Below, one piece after another: positions 33,347 to 41,495 of a DNA stretch of 64,000 nucleotides. The position numbers and the translations under genes are program-made. The notes below the pieces were generated by a model. The model had not been told where the DNA came from, did not search any database, and saw nothing but the letters and a program-made list of their open reading frames with translations. Every line of letters begins with the position of its first letter. The first letter of the stretch is position 1. Origin of the DNA: Szabonella sp046295215 (GTDB lineage: Bacteria > Pseudomonadota > Alphaproteobacteria > Rhodobacterales > Rhodobacteraceae); NCBI GenBank assembly GCA_046295215.1, contig JBKBNP010000022.1:10591-74590 (forward strand), read 5' to 3'.

Positions 33347-34033
33347 ATGTCCGAGACGGTATTCCCCCCGCCCGCTGCCCCGATGATCCCGGTCGAAGGG
33401 TCGGGCCTGATGTTTCCCGTCCGCCGGGTCTATTGCATCGGGCGCAACTATGCCGAGCATGCCCGCGAAATGGGCCATGACCCGGACCGGGAGCCGCCCT
33501 TCTTCTTCCAGAAGAACCCCGACAACCTGTCATCCGCCGCAGACTTTCCCTATCCGCCGCAATCGGGCGACGTCCATCACGAGGTCGAATTGCTGGTGGC
33601 GCTGAAATCCGGCGGGCGCGACATTCCGGCCGAGGCGGCGCTCGCCCATGTCTGGGGCTACGGCGTGGCGCTGGACATGACCCGGCGCGACCTTCAGGCG
33701 GCGGCGAAAAAGGCCGGACGGCCCTGGGAGATCGGCAAGGCCTTCGAGGCCTCGGCCCCGGTGGCGCCCCTGCGCCCGGTGGAGGAGACCGGCCATCCGG
33801 CAGGGGGCGCAATCACGCTGTCGGTCAATGGCCAGCCGCGCCAGTCCGGCGACCTGGCGCAGATGATCTGGTCGGTGCCGGAAGTCATCGCCTGTCTCTC
33901 GCGCTATTTCACGCTGGCGGCGGGTGATGTGATCCTGACCGGCACACCGGCGGGCGTTGGCCCGGTCGCGCGCGGGGACCGGATGGAGGCGCGGATCGAG
34001 GGGATCGGCAGCCTTGTCGTCACGGTGATCTGA
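33347..34033 (+). CDS. Fumarylacetoacetate hydrolase (FAH) family protein
   Basis: 228 residues. It shows the FAH-fold pattern: VYCIGRNYAEHAREMGH, FFQKNPDNL, the metal-binding glutamates and aspartate in HHEVELLV and GYGVALDMTRRDLQ, WEIGKAFEASAP, and TGTPAGVGPV near the C-terminus. Members act as hydrolases, decarboxylases or hydratases on acyl-pyruvates and related acids in the cytoplasm; the exact substrate cannot be told from sequence. It is probably cotranscribed with the BenE-like transporter. Confidence 0.88.
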   Translation: MSETVFPPPAAPMIPVEGSGLMFPVRRVYCIGRNYAEHAREMGHDPDREPPFFFQKNPDNLSSAADFPYPPQSGDVHHEVELLVALKSGGRDIPAEAALAHVWGYGVALDMTRRDLQAAAKKAGRPWEIGKAFEASAPVAPLRPVEETGHPAGGAITLSVNGQPRQSGDLAQMIWSVPEVIACLSRYFTLAAGDVILTGTPAGVGPVARGDRMEARIEGIGSLVVTVI

Positions 34034-34206
34034 CCGGAAACCAGACCGGGCCGGAAGCAAGGTTCCCGCCCCCGAAAGCGCAAAATTCTTGGCCAGATCC
34101 GGATTTCATGGTAGCGATTCGGGGGGAATTGTTTTTGCACCCTGAATGAATTTGACATGCGCCCGGCGCACCGATCTTTGCGCCGCCCTGTTTGCAGGAG
34201 GAAATT

Positions 34207-37200
34207 ATGGCCAAGAAACCCGGTGGCGACGAACCCCAGGACATGGGCGAAATCATCGCGATGGCCCGCAAACGGCAGATGAATTTCGCTGCCGTGATCG
34301 GCAAGGAGGGCGTGGCGATTGCCGCCGACCCGCGCAAGGGGCCCGAAGTTATGTGGCGGCAGGCCAAGCAGCAGGCGGGCGGCACCAAGGGCGGCATGGG
34401 CACGATGAATGTCTCCGGCAAGGAGCTGCATCTCCAGTTCGTCGAGGACGATTTTCCCGGCACGCTGAAAAAGGCCATCCGCAAGCAGTTGTCGCAGGCG
34501 GGCCACAAGATGAAGGTGATCTTCGTTCTGGCCGATGGCTCGGTCGAGGGCGATGACGACGAGGACGAACAGGAAGACGCCGCCGAGAACGAGGACAGCG
34601 GCGGGGCCGCGATCGAGGCGGAGGAGGCAGACCGCGAGCGCGAGCGCGTGATGGACGCTGCCAACGATCTGGTCACAAGCATCAACGAGGCGGCAGGGTC
34701 CATCGGCGATGCCGCGGGCAAGCTGGTTCAGGCCGTTGCCACCGCGTCGAAGGCGGCGGCCGAGGGTAAGGTCGATCAGGCCGAAAAGATGCTTGACCGC
34801 ATCCGCGATGCCTTGGAACGGGTCAAGAAAACGGTGCCGGACGGGGCACCGGGCAAGAAACCCGTCGGTGCGGAGGATGTGGAGAAACTGCGCAAGGATC
34901 TGGCCGATGGCTATGACGGGATCCGCAGCAAGGTCGATCAGGTGATCGGGGCCGGGCAGGCAGGGGCCGCCAAGAAGGCCGAGCAACTGGCCAGGATGTT
35001 CGAGGATGCGCGCCAGGGCACTGACCCGGCCAAGGCCATGCCGATCCTCAAGCTGATCCAGAAATTCGTGGAAGGGGAGGTCCAGAAACTCGACAAGGCC
35101 ACTGGCGGCGGCAGTATTGGCGACAAGGTGGGCAATGTCGGCTCGAAGGTCGCGGAAGGGGCCGCGAAGGCCGGAGAGGCGGTCGGCAACGTTGCGGGCA
35201 AGGTCGGAGGGGCCGCCGGCAAGGGCGTCGAGGTGGTCGGCAATACGCTCGGCAAGGGGATCGAGACCGCCGCCGACATGGCCGGCCGGGCAACCGAGGC
35301 AGTCACCGGGACCGTTGGCACCGGCGTCGAAAAGGCCGGAGAGATGGTCGGGGAGGCCGCCGGAACGGTTGGCAGCGGTGCCCAGAAAGTCGGCCAGATG
35401 GTCGGGGACGTCGCCGGGAAACTCGGCGATGGTGCCCAGAAGGCAGGTCAGTCCATCGGCGGTGTTGCGGAAACGATTGGCGACGGGGCCCAGAAAGCCG
35501 GCCAGATGGTTGGCAATGCCGCCGGGAAGGTCGGGGACGGGGCCCAGAAGGTTGCGGAAGTCGGGGGCAAGGCCGCCGCGACGGTTGGAAAGGTTGTCGC
35601 CAAGGGAGTGGCCTCGGTCGGCAAGGCCGCCGGGGGGGCCTTCGCCAAGCTGGGGCAAGCGGTCGGCAAGGGTGTGTCCACTGTCAGCAAGGCGGCGGGG
35701 GGGGCGGTTGCGGCCGTTTCCAGCGCATTGTCCAAGGGTGCAGGCAAGGTCGCGGGCACGCTCGGCAAACTTGGCGGATCCATCGCCAAGGGGATCGGCG
35801 GGCTGATCGACAAGGTGGCCAAGGCTGCCCGCGCGCTGGCGATGCGGGTGGCGCAGGGGGCGAAGGTTGCCGCACAGGCGGCCTTCGACATCGCCGAAAA
35901 GGCAGTCGATGCCGTGAAGGTGGCCGCAGAGGCCGTCAAGGGTGCCGCCGAACAGATGGGCAGGGCCGTCGAACAGGTGGGCGACCGCGCCGCCGAAAAG
36001 GTGAAGGCCGCCTATGAGACAGCCGCCAAGGCCGCGCAGCGCGCAGCCGAAGCCAAGGAGGCCGCCGACCGTGCGGTGCAAAAGGCGATCGACGCCGCCG
36101 CACGGGCCGAACAGCTTGCCGCCGAGGTGAAGGACGATGCCGGCGTCAAGTTGGTCCAGGAAGCCGAAGCCCTGGCAAAGAGCCTGCAAAAGGTCGCAGC
36201 ACAGGCCGTGGCCGAAGCCCAGAACGCCGCGCGTGAGGCGGCCGGGGCCGCGCAGCTCGCCGCCGACCTGACGGTGGAGTTGATCGAAGTGGCCGAGGCC
36301 GAGGCCGAGCGGGTCAAGGGCCGCCTCGGCACGGCGTTCGACCGGATTTCGGACGAGGTCGGCAAGGTGTCCGGCGGGGCCGAGGAACTGGCCGATACGC
36401 TGGTGCAGCGGGCGCGCGCTGCGCGCGATCTTGTCCAGCGCGAGATCGAGGCGCTGGAACCGGGTTCGGGCCAGATCGGCGACCGACTCAGGGATGCCGC
36501 AGAATCGATGCTCGGGAAGGTCGACCAGAAACTGGTCGAGGCCCAGGCGGCGGTGAAGGGCATTGCCCAGCGGTTCGCCGACCAGGCCACCGAACAGCAC
36601 CGCGCGGCAGAGGCGGAATTTGACGCTGCAAAGGCCCGGCTGGCCGAGGCCGAGGCGCAGTTGCGCGAGGGTCTGGCCCTTGTCGAAGCCGCAATCGAGG
36701 AGGCGGGCGACGGGGCCCAGAAGGATCTGGCCGGGTTTGTCGCGCAGCTTCAGGACGGGTTCGCTCGGGCGCAGGACGCCGCCACCCGCACAGGGCAGGC
36801 CGCAGATGAGGCCCGCGCCGTGGCGCTGCGGGCAGGCTCTGCCGTGGCGCGGGCGGTCGAGGGCTTTCTGGACCGCGGGACCGGCATTGCTGCAAATGTC
36901 GCGCGCGCGACGGCCGCAGCGGCCCGCCAGAAGGCCGAGGAGGCCTTCGGTTTCGTGCAGGACAAGGCCGGAGAAGTCTATTCCGCCGCAGAATCCATCA
37001 AGGACCGGATCCGCAGTGAAGGCTACAGCCTGCGCAATGCGGCACAGGAGATCCTGACGGAAATCGAGACGCAGTTGCGCGAGGCCCCTGCCCTGCGCGG
37101 CCCGGAGGCCGAAGAGATGCTCCGGCGCGCCGAACAGGCGCGCGAGACGCTTGGAACGGCTTTCGAGGAACTGATCGCCAAACTTGTCCCGATGGGCCGG

Positions 37201-39288
37201 ATCGGTCGGGAAATGGCGGATTATGTCGGGGAGTTGCGCGATGCGGCGCAGGAGTCGAACGAGCGCATCATCCGCGCCATCGAGGCCACGAAGCTGACGC
37301 TGGAACAACAGATCGCCGCCCAGATCATGCGGCTGCGCGACGGGTCGGAGAAGATCATCGCGCAGGCCGAAGACCGCGCGACCAAAGGGCTGGAGCGCGC
37401 GCAGAAGGCCAGGGAAAGCGCCGAAACCACGCTGCGGACACTGATCGACGACGCGGGCGACCTCGCCGGAAAAGCCGCCGGGCCCCAGATGGAGGCGCTG
37501 CGCAGCGCGATCGACGAGATGACGGCCGAGGCCGAGGCGCTGCGCGGCAGGATCGAGGATCTGCGCCGCGAGGTGGCCGGATTGGACGCCCGGGGCCGCG
37601 ACGCTGTGGATCGGGTTCTGGACGAAGTCGAGGACGCGGCGATCCGGCTGGCGATGGCCGAATTGCAGAAGACGATCACGAAACTTGCCACGCTCGAAAT
37701 GCGGATGATGCAGCTCGCCGGCTCGTTCCAGCAGATCGCCGATGCCGCCCGAAAGCAGGCCGAGCAGAAGGCGCAGGCCAAGCGCGATCAGGTGCATGGC
37801 TTCATCGACGGCATGAAGCGCGCCGCCGAGGAGGCGCTGAAGAACCCGACCGCGCCCCTGATGGTGCCGCGCGAATTGATCGAGGAAGGCGCGCGCCGGG
37901 TGCAGGAGGTGCGCAAGGATCTCGGCGAGTTCGGCCAGAAGCTGCGCGACATGATCGAGGAAGCGATCAAGACGGGCGAGAAGGCGCAGGAGGAGGCTGA
38001 CCGCAAGGTCGACGAGGCGCTGGAAAAGGCGATCAAGGAGTTCGAGGCCAGGATGAAGGGCTTTGAAAGCACGCTCAACGGCGAGGATGGCAAGTCCGGC
38101 GTCGGGCGTGCGATGAGCTGGCACGCGGTTGCGAGAAACTTCGCGCGCTTTGCGACGACGAAGCTGGCCGAGGCCGAGGAAGAGATCGGTCCGACCCGGC
38201 TTTCGACCGCACGGGCGTTTTGCGACCGGATCCAGGTTCGCCGGGTGGATGTGGAGGAGTCGTTCAACCGGCTCAAGAAACTTGCCGGGAGCCTTTCCTA
38301 CGAGCCGGTGATCGTCGCTGTCCGCAGCAGCGGTGACACATCGGTCCTGCAGGGACATATCGACGCTGGGCAGACCCTTGTCGACAAGGCAGAGGCCGAA
38401 CTTGCCGACCTGATCGAGAACGCCGAGGGCACCGGCGAGCTTTACGAGGTGATGCAGCAGGAGATCGAGAAAGCCCGCTATGCGCTCAAGGACCGCGCCG
38501 ACGAGGTGCAGGGCGTCGCCACTGACATGCAGGACGAGATGCGCGGGCTTCTGGCCGGGGCGAAGAAGGGCGTGGCTGACGCGGGTGCGACCCTGATGGA
38601 GAAAAGCGATGCCATGCTGGCCGTGCTGCGCGACATGATCGCGGAATTTTCCAAGGAAAACGGATCGGTCAACGACGAGACCGAGAAGGCGCTGGAGGAA
38701 ACCCAGACCGCCATCGAAGCCATCATCGACGAAGGGACGCAATGCGTGCTGATCGACGAGGAAAAGGCAGCCCCCGAGGAAGAGGACGCCCCCGTGCCCG
38801 GCAATGTCACCGGCAAGACCGACGGGGTGAACAAGACGATCATCAACATTCTGAAGGATGTGTCCTCCTTCTATGACGGCACGACGATCCGGGTGACCTC
38901 GGGTCTGCGGTCGAAGGAAAGTCAGGCCAATGCGATGTTCAAGGGCTGGACGGGTCACCTCAATCGGGGGACAATCTATGTCTACCTGCGCTCCAACACC
39001 GCGCTGCGCGAGGAGCTTGATGCGCTGGTCGAGAAGGGGGACCAGAAGGGATTTGTCGATCTGATGATGGACAAGGCCGACTGGAACCAGGTGTCGCGCC
39101 ACCTGACAGGGGATGCGGCCGACATTTCCACCAGCACGGACCCGAAGATCATCGCGGCGCTGGCAACGGTGATGCACTATCTGCCGGAAAAAGAGCGCAA
39201 TTCGGAAGGCGTCGCCTGCCACCATTTCGATACGCGCAAGCTGGTCCATCCGATTTCGGACAGCATCAAGGAAGGCTGGAAGAAGTAG
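34207..39288 (+). CDS. Giant repeat/coiled-coil protein with C-terminal M15-peptidase-like domain, unknown function
   Basis: 1693 residues; ATG 34207 has GGAGG nine bases upstream. There is no signal peptide or membrane helix. Residues 1-115 form a compact domain with GKELHLQFVEDDFPGTLKKA and MKVIFVLADGS, followed by an acidic patch (DDDEDEQED). Residues about 300-510 are Gly/Ala repeats of VGDGAQKAGQMVG type, like LEA or apolipoprotein repeats. Residues about 510-1530 are long A/E/K/R/Q helices, probably coiled coil. The last 155 residues carry VTSGLRS, SRHLTGDAADIS and CHHFD, the H-x6-D...H arrangement of M15 zinc D,D-peptidases. A 17-bp-stem terminator follows. The role is unknown; a non-classically exported cell-wall-active protein or injection-system cargo is conceivable. 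Confidence 0.8.
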   Translation: MAKKPGGDEPQDMGEIIAMARKRQMNFAAVIGKEGVAIAADPRKGPEVMWRQAKQQAGGTKGGMGTMNVSGKELHLQFVEDDFPGTLKKAIRKQLSQAGHKMKVIFVLADGSVEGDDDEDEQEDAAENEDSGGAAIEAEEADRERERVMDAANDLVTSINEAAGSIGDAAGKLVQAVATASKAAAEGKVDQAEKMLDRIRDALERVKKTVPDGAPGKKPVGAEDVEKLRKDLADGYDGIRSKVDQVIGAGQAGAAKKAEQLARMFEDARQGTDPAKAMPILKLIQKFVEGEVQKLDKATGGGSIGDKVGNVGSKVAEGAAKAGEAVGNVAGKVGGAAGKGVEVVGNTLGKGIETAADMAGRATEAVTGTVGTGVEKAGEMVGEAAGTVGSGAQKVGQMVGDVAGKLGDGAQKAGQSIGGVAETIGDGAQKAGQMVGNAAGKVGDGAQKVAEVGGKAAATVGKVVAKGVASVGKAAGGAFAKLGQAVGKGVSTVSKAAGGAVAAVSSALSKGAGKVAGTLGKLGGSIAKGIGGLIDKVAKAARALAMRVAQGAKVAAQAAFDIAEKAVDAVKVAAEAVKGAAEQMGRAVEQVGDRAAEKVKAAYETAAKAAQRAAEAKEAADRAVQKAIDAAARAEQLAAEVKDDAGVKLVQEAEALAKSLQKVAAQAVAEAQNAAREAAGAAQLAADLTVELIEVAEAEAERVKGRLGTAFDRISDEVGKVSGGAEELADTLVQRARAARDLVQREIEALEPGSGQIGDRLRDAAESMLGKVDQKLVEAQAAVKGIAQRFADQATEQHRAAEAEFDAAKARLAEAEAQLREGLALVEAAIEEAGDGAQKDLAGFVAQLQDGFARAQDAATRTGQAADEARAVALRAGSAVARAVEGFLDRGTGIAANVARATAAAARQKAEEAFGFVQDKAGEVYSAAESIKDRIRSEGYSLRNAAQEILTEIETQLREAPALRGPEAEEMLRRAEQARETLGTAFEELIAKLVPMGRIGREMADYVGELRDAAQESNERIIRAIEATKLTLEQQIAAQIMRLRDGSEKIIAQAEDRATKGLERAQKARESAETTLRTLIDDAGDLAGKAAGPQMEALRSAIDEMTAEAEALRGRIEDLRREVAGLDARGRDAVDRVLDEVEDAAIRLAMAELQKTITKLATLEMRMMQLAGSFQQIADAARKQAEQKAQAKRDQVHGFIDGMKRAAEEALKNPTAPLMVPRELIEEGARRVQEVRKDLGEFGQKLRDMIEEAIKTGEKAQEEADRKVDEALEKAIKEFEARMKGFESTLNGEDGKSGVGRAMSWHAVARNFARFATTKLAEAEEEIGPTRLSTARAFCDRIQVRRVDVEESFNRLKKLAGSLSYEPVIVAVRSSGDTSVLQGHIDAGQTLVDKAEAELADLIENAEGTGELYEVMQQEIEKARYALKDRADEVQGVATDMQDEMRGLLAGAKKGVADAGATLMEKSDAMLAVLRDMIAEFSKENGSVNDETEKALEETQTAIEAIIDEGTQCVLIDEEKAAPEEEDAPVPGNVTGKTDGVNKTIINILKDVSSFYDGTTIRVTSGLRSKESQANAMFKGWTGHLNRGTIYVYLRSNTALREELDALVEKGDQKGFVDLMMDKADWNQVSRHLTGDAADISTSTDPKIIAALATVMHYLPEKERNSEGVACHHFDTRKLVHPISDSIKEGWKK

Positions 39289-39304
39289 CGTGCGGCAAAG
39301 ATGG

Positions 39305-39346
39305 CAGGATCAGGGGGGCCGGGTCATTCCGGCCCCCCTGATCCTG
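39305..39346 (+). terminator. Very strong hairpin terminator of the giant gene
   Basis: The arms 39305-39322 and 39329-39346 form an 18-bp perfect stem (CAGGATCAGGGGGGCCGG and complement) with a six-base GTCATT loop, 17 bases behind the stop. No T-run follows, so it may work as an mRNA 3'-stabilising stem as much as a terminator. Confidence 0.75.
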
Positions 39347-39375
39347 TGCCGGAGCGGCGGCGCGCGGGGCCGCCG

Positions 39376-39444
39376 GGCAAAGGGGCGCTGCCCCTCGCGG
39401 TCGCTGGCCGCTCACCCCGAGGTATTTCGGGCCAGGATGAAAGG
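39376..39444 (+). repeat. Intergenic 3'-end repeat, copy 5
   Basis: GGGGCGCTGCCCC-type hairpin, a second GC-rich arm, then CCGAGGTATTTCGGGCCAGG and ATGAAAGG. It ends 24 bases behind the stop of the minus-strand IclR gene. Confidence 0.65.
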
Positions 39445-39467
39445 CTGGCCGACGGTCAAGGCAGAGG

Positions 39468-40229
39468 TCAGCCCTGTGCCCCGGCCCCGAGGCGGCGGGA
39501 AATCAGCAGGGCCGTGTCGCGCAGCGCGGCTTGCGCGGCCCCGGGCGGCGGATGCGGGCCGCCGGTCAGGCGGTGCAGATAGGGAATCGTCAGCGCCGCC
39601 ACCACCCGCCCGGTGATGTCGCGGATCGGGGCAGAGATGTTGCGCACGCCACGGATGGAAAAGGAATCCGCCTCCCACCCCCCTGCCTGCCGCACCTGCG
39701 CCAGATCGGCCAGAAAGCCGGGGGCCGCCCCGGGCGGCAGATGGGATGACAGCGCGGCGAGCCGGTCCGGTGCCAGCCAGGCGGCCAGCACGCGGCCCGA
39801 GGCGGTTTCGACCAGCGGAAAGCGCGCGCCGAGCCGCACCGAATTGAGGTGATTGTCCGGGCCATCGACCTGCGCCATCACCACCACCGACCCGCCATCG
39901 AGAATGGCCAGATGCACCGACTGGTTGATCCGATCCGCAAGATCCTGCATCGGCTCACCCGCCGCCACGGTCAGCCGCCGGATCGGCGGGTGGCGATGCG
40001 CGAGTTCGAAAAGCCGCATGGTGAGGACATAGCGTTCATCCTCCCGCTGCTCGACAAAACCGCGGTCGCGCAGGACCATCAGCATGCGGAAGATCTCGGG
40101 CGCCGTGCGGCCCAGCGTTTTCGCGATTTCGGCCTGGGTGCAGCCTGCGGGGTCGGAGGCCAGAAGCTCCAGAATGTCGAGCCCCTTGGACAGCGCCGGG
40201 GCGCGGTAACGATCCTCCGGTCCGGTCAT
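39468..40229 (-). CDS. IclR-family transcriptional regulator
   Basis: 253 residues. The N-terminal winged helix (residues about 10-75: ALSKGLDILELLA, GCTQAEIAKTLGRTAPEIFRMLMVLRDRGFVEQ) and the C-terminal effector domain are complete, including the LVETASGRVLAAWL and ISAPIRDITGRVVAALTIPY segments. IclR proteins sense small acids and usually control the adjacent operon. It is divergent from the solute-binding-fold/CaiB pair across an unusually A/T-rich 129-base gap that probably contains its operator. Confidence 0.9.
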   Translation of the reverse strand: MTGPEDRYRAPALSKGLDILELLASDPAGCTQAEIAKTLGRTAPEIFRMLMVLRDRGFVEQREDERYVLTMRLFELAHRHPPIRRLTVAAGEPMQDLADRINQSVHLAILDGGSVVVMAQVDGPDNHLNSVRLGARFPLVETASGRVLAAWLAPDRLAALSSHLPPGAAPGFLADLAQVRQAGGWEADSFSIRGVRNISAPIRDITGRVVAALTIPYLHRLTGGPHPPPGAAQAALRDTALLISRRLGAGAQG

Positions 40230-40284
40230 GCGCGGCCTCCTGTCGCTGACGCCCTGCGCCGCGAGGCTGCGCAGAGGTAGTTAG

Positions 40285-40320
40285 TTCACATATAAAATAT
40301 ACTTTCACAAATGAATGAAG
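40285..40320. promoter_or_regulatory. A/T-rich divergent control region of the IclR gene and the CaiB operon
   Basis: TTCACATATAAAATATACTT followed by TCACAAATGAATGAAG, a strikingly A/T-rich block in GC-rich DNA. It contains two direct TTCAC half-sites 17 bases apart and a TTCA-CAAA-TGAA palindrome. Plausible IclR operator and promoter elements; exact sites are not determined. Confidence 0.45.
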
Positions 40321-40358
40321 TTTGCTAGTCCTGCTGACAGGAAACGGAGGAATGCGGG

Positions 40359-41495
40359 ATGGCGTCGATACGGCTCAGGGGGATGACATGGTCCGATCCG
40401 CGGGGCTATGACCCGGTGGTGGCAGCGGCCCGCGAATGGGCGGCAATCGAGCCTGGGGTGGGGATCGACTGGGACAAGCGGTCGCTTCAGGGGTTCGAAT
40501 CGACCCCGGTGGAGGAACTGGCCGCGACCTATGACCTGATGGTGATCGACCACCCGCATGTCGGTGCGGTCGTCGCGGAGGGCTGCCTGCTGCCGCTGGA
40601 CCGGGCGGAGGATGAGGCCGCCCTTTTGCAACTGGAAGCTGAGACACTGGGCCAGAGCTTTGCCTCCTACCGCCTTGCAGGGCGGCAATGGGCGCTGCCG
40701 ATTGATGCGGCCTGTCAGGTGCAGGCGATCCGTCCCGACCGGCTGGCCGCGCCGCTGCAGACATGGGCGGCGGTGGTTGACGCCGCACGCGACGGGCGCG
40801 CGATCCTGCCGCTGCGCCCGCCCCATGCGCTGATGAGCTTCTTCACGCTCGCCGCCAATCTGGGCGAGCCTTGCCGCGTGACGCCCGGCCCGCTGCTGCC
40901 GCGCGATGCGGGGTTGCGCGTGCTGGCGGCCTTGCAGGCGCTGGCGGATCATCTGGACCCGGCCTGTTTCGAGATGGACCCGATTGCGGTGCTGGATGCG
41001 CTGACCGACAGCGACCGGCTGGCGGTGGCGCCTCATACCTATCTTTACGCGCCTTACGGGCGGCAGGGCTATCGCGCACATCGCATCGGGTTCCACGACA
41101 TTCCGGCGTTCGGGGCGCAAGGGCCCGTCGGGTCCACCCTCGGCGGCACCGGCATCGCGATTTCGGCACACACGGCCCATCCCGAAGCCTGCCGCCGCTT
41201 CGCGCTCTGGCTCGCCTCGGCAGAGGTGCAGCGCGGGCTTTACGCGAGGCATAACGGCCAGCCCGGCAACGCGCGTGCCTGGGGGGATGCAGAGGTCGAT
41301 GCGGCGGTGGGCGGTGCCTATAGCGGCACAAGGCTGACGCAGGAGGCGGCCTGGGTCCGCCCCCGGCATGCCGGATACATGGCGTTTCAGGAGGAGGGCA
41401 GCAGCATCATTTCCGATGCCCTTCGCGGACGCACAAGCCCTGCAAACGCGCTCGCGGCCCTTGACCTCCGTTTCAACGAAAGCTTTGCCCGATGA
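40359..41495 (+). CDS. Solute-binding-protein-fold protein without signal peptide
   Basis: 378 residues resembling ABC-type sugar/iron solute-binding proteins. It has MTWSDPRGYDPVVAAAREWAA at the start, DLMVIDHPHVGAVVAEGCLLPLD, WALPIDAACQVQAIRP, and the closing GGTGIAISAHTAHPEACRRFALWLASAEVQ segment. The protein begins straight in the mature fold: there is no hydrophobic N-terminus or lipobox, and no upstream in-frame start could supply one. No ABC permease or ATPase is near. Its stop overlaps the CaiB start by four bases, so the two are made together. It probably acts in the cytoplasm, perhaps as a ligand sensor or carrier. Confidence 0.75.
   Translation: MASIRLRGMTWSDPRGYDPVVAAAREWAAIEPGVGIDWDKRSLQGFESTPVEELAATYDLMVIDHPHVGAVVAEGCLLPLDRAEDEAALLQLEAETLGQSFASYRLAGRQWALPIDAACQVQAIRPDRLAAPLQTWAAVVDAARDGRAILPLRPPHALMSFFTLAANLGEPCRVTPGPLLPRDAGLRVLAALQALADHLDPACFEMDPIAVLDALTDSDRLAVAPHTYLYAPYGRQGYRAHRIGFHDIPAFGAQGPVGSTLGGTGIAISAHTAHPEACRRFALWLASAEVQRGLYARHNGQPGNARAWGDAEVDAAVGGAYSGTRLTQEAAWVRPRHAGYMAFQEEGSSIISDALRGRTSPANALAALDLRFNESFAR

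Noticed and set aside
31622..33478. Long minus-strand frame across the CcsR array and the BenE gene
   Set aside because: The repeated peptide pattern is just the hairpin repeats translated; the RNA structures and the BenE gene explain the region.
33904..39249. A 1781-codon open frame on the minus strand opposite the giant gene
   Set aside because: It is antisense to the repeat/coiled-coil gene and arises from its codon bias (few stops in the complementary frame). Its composition is repetitive L/G/D/R/H with no family motifs, and there is no ribosome site.
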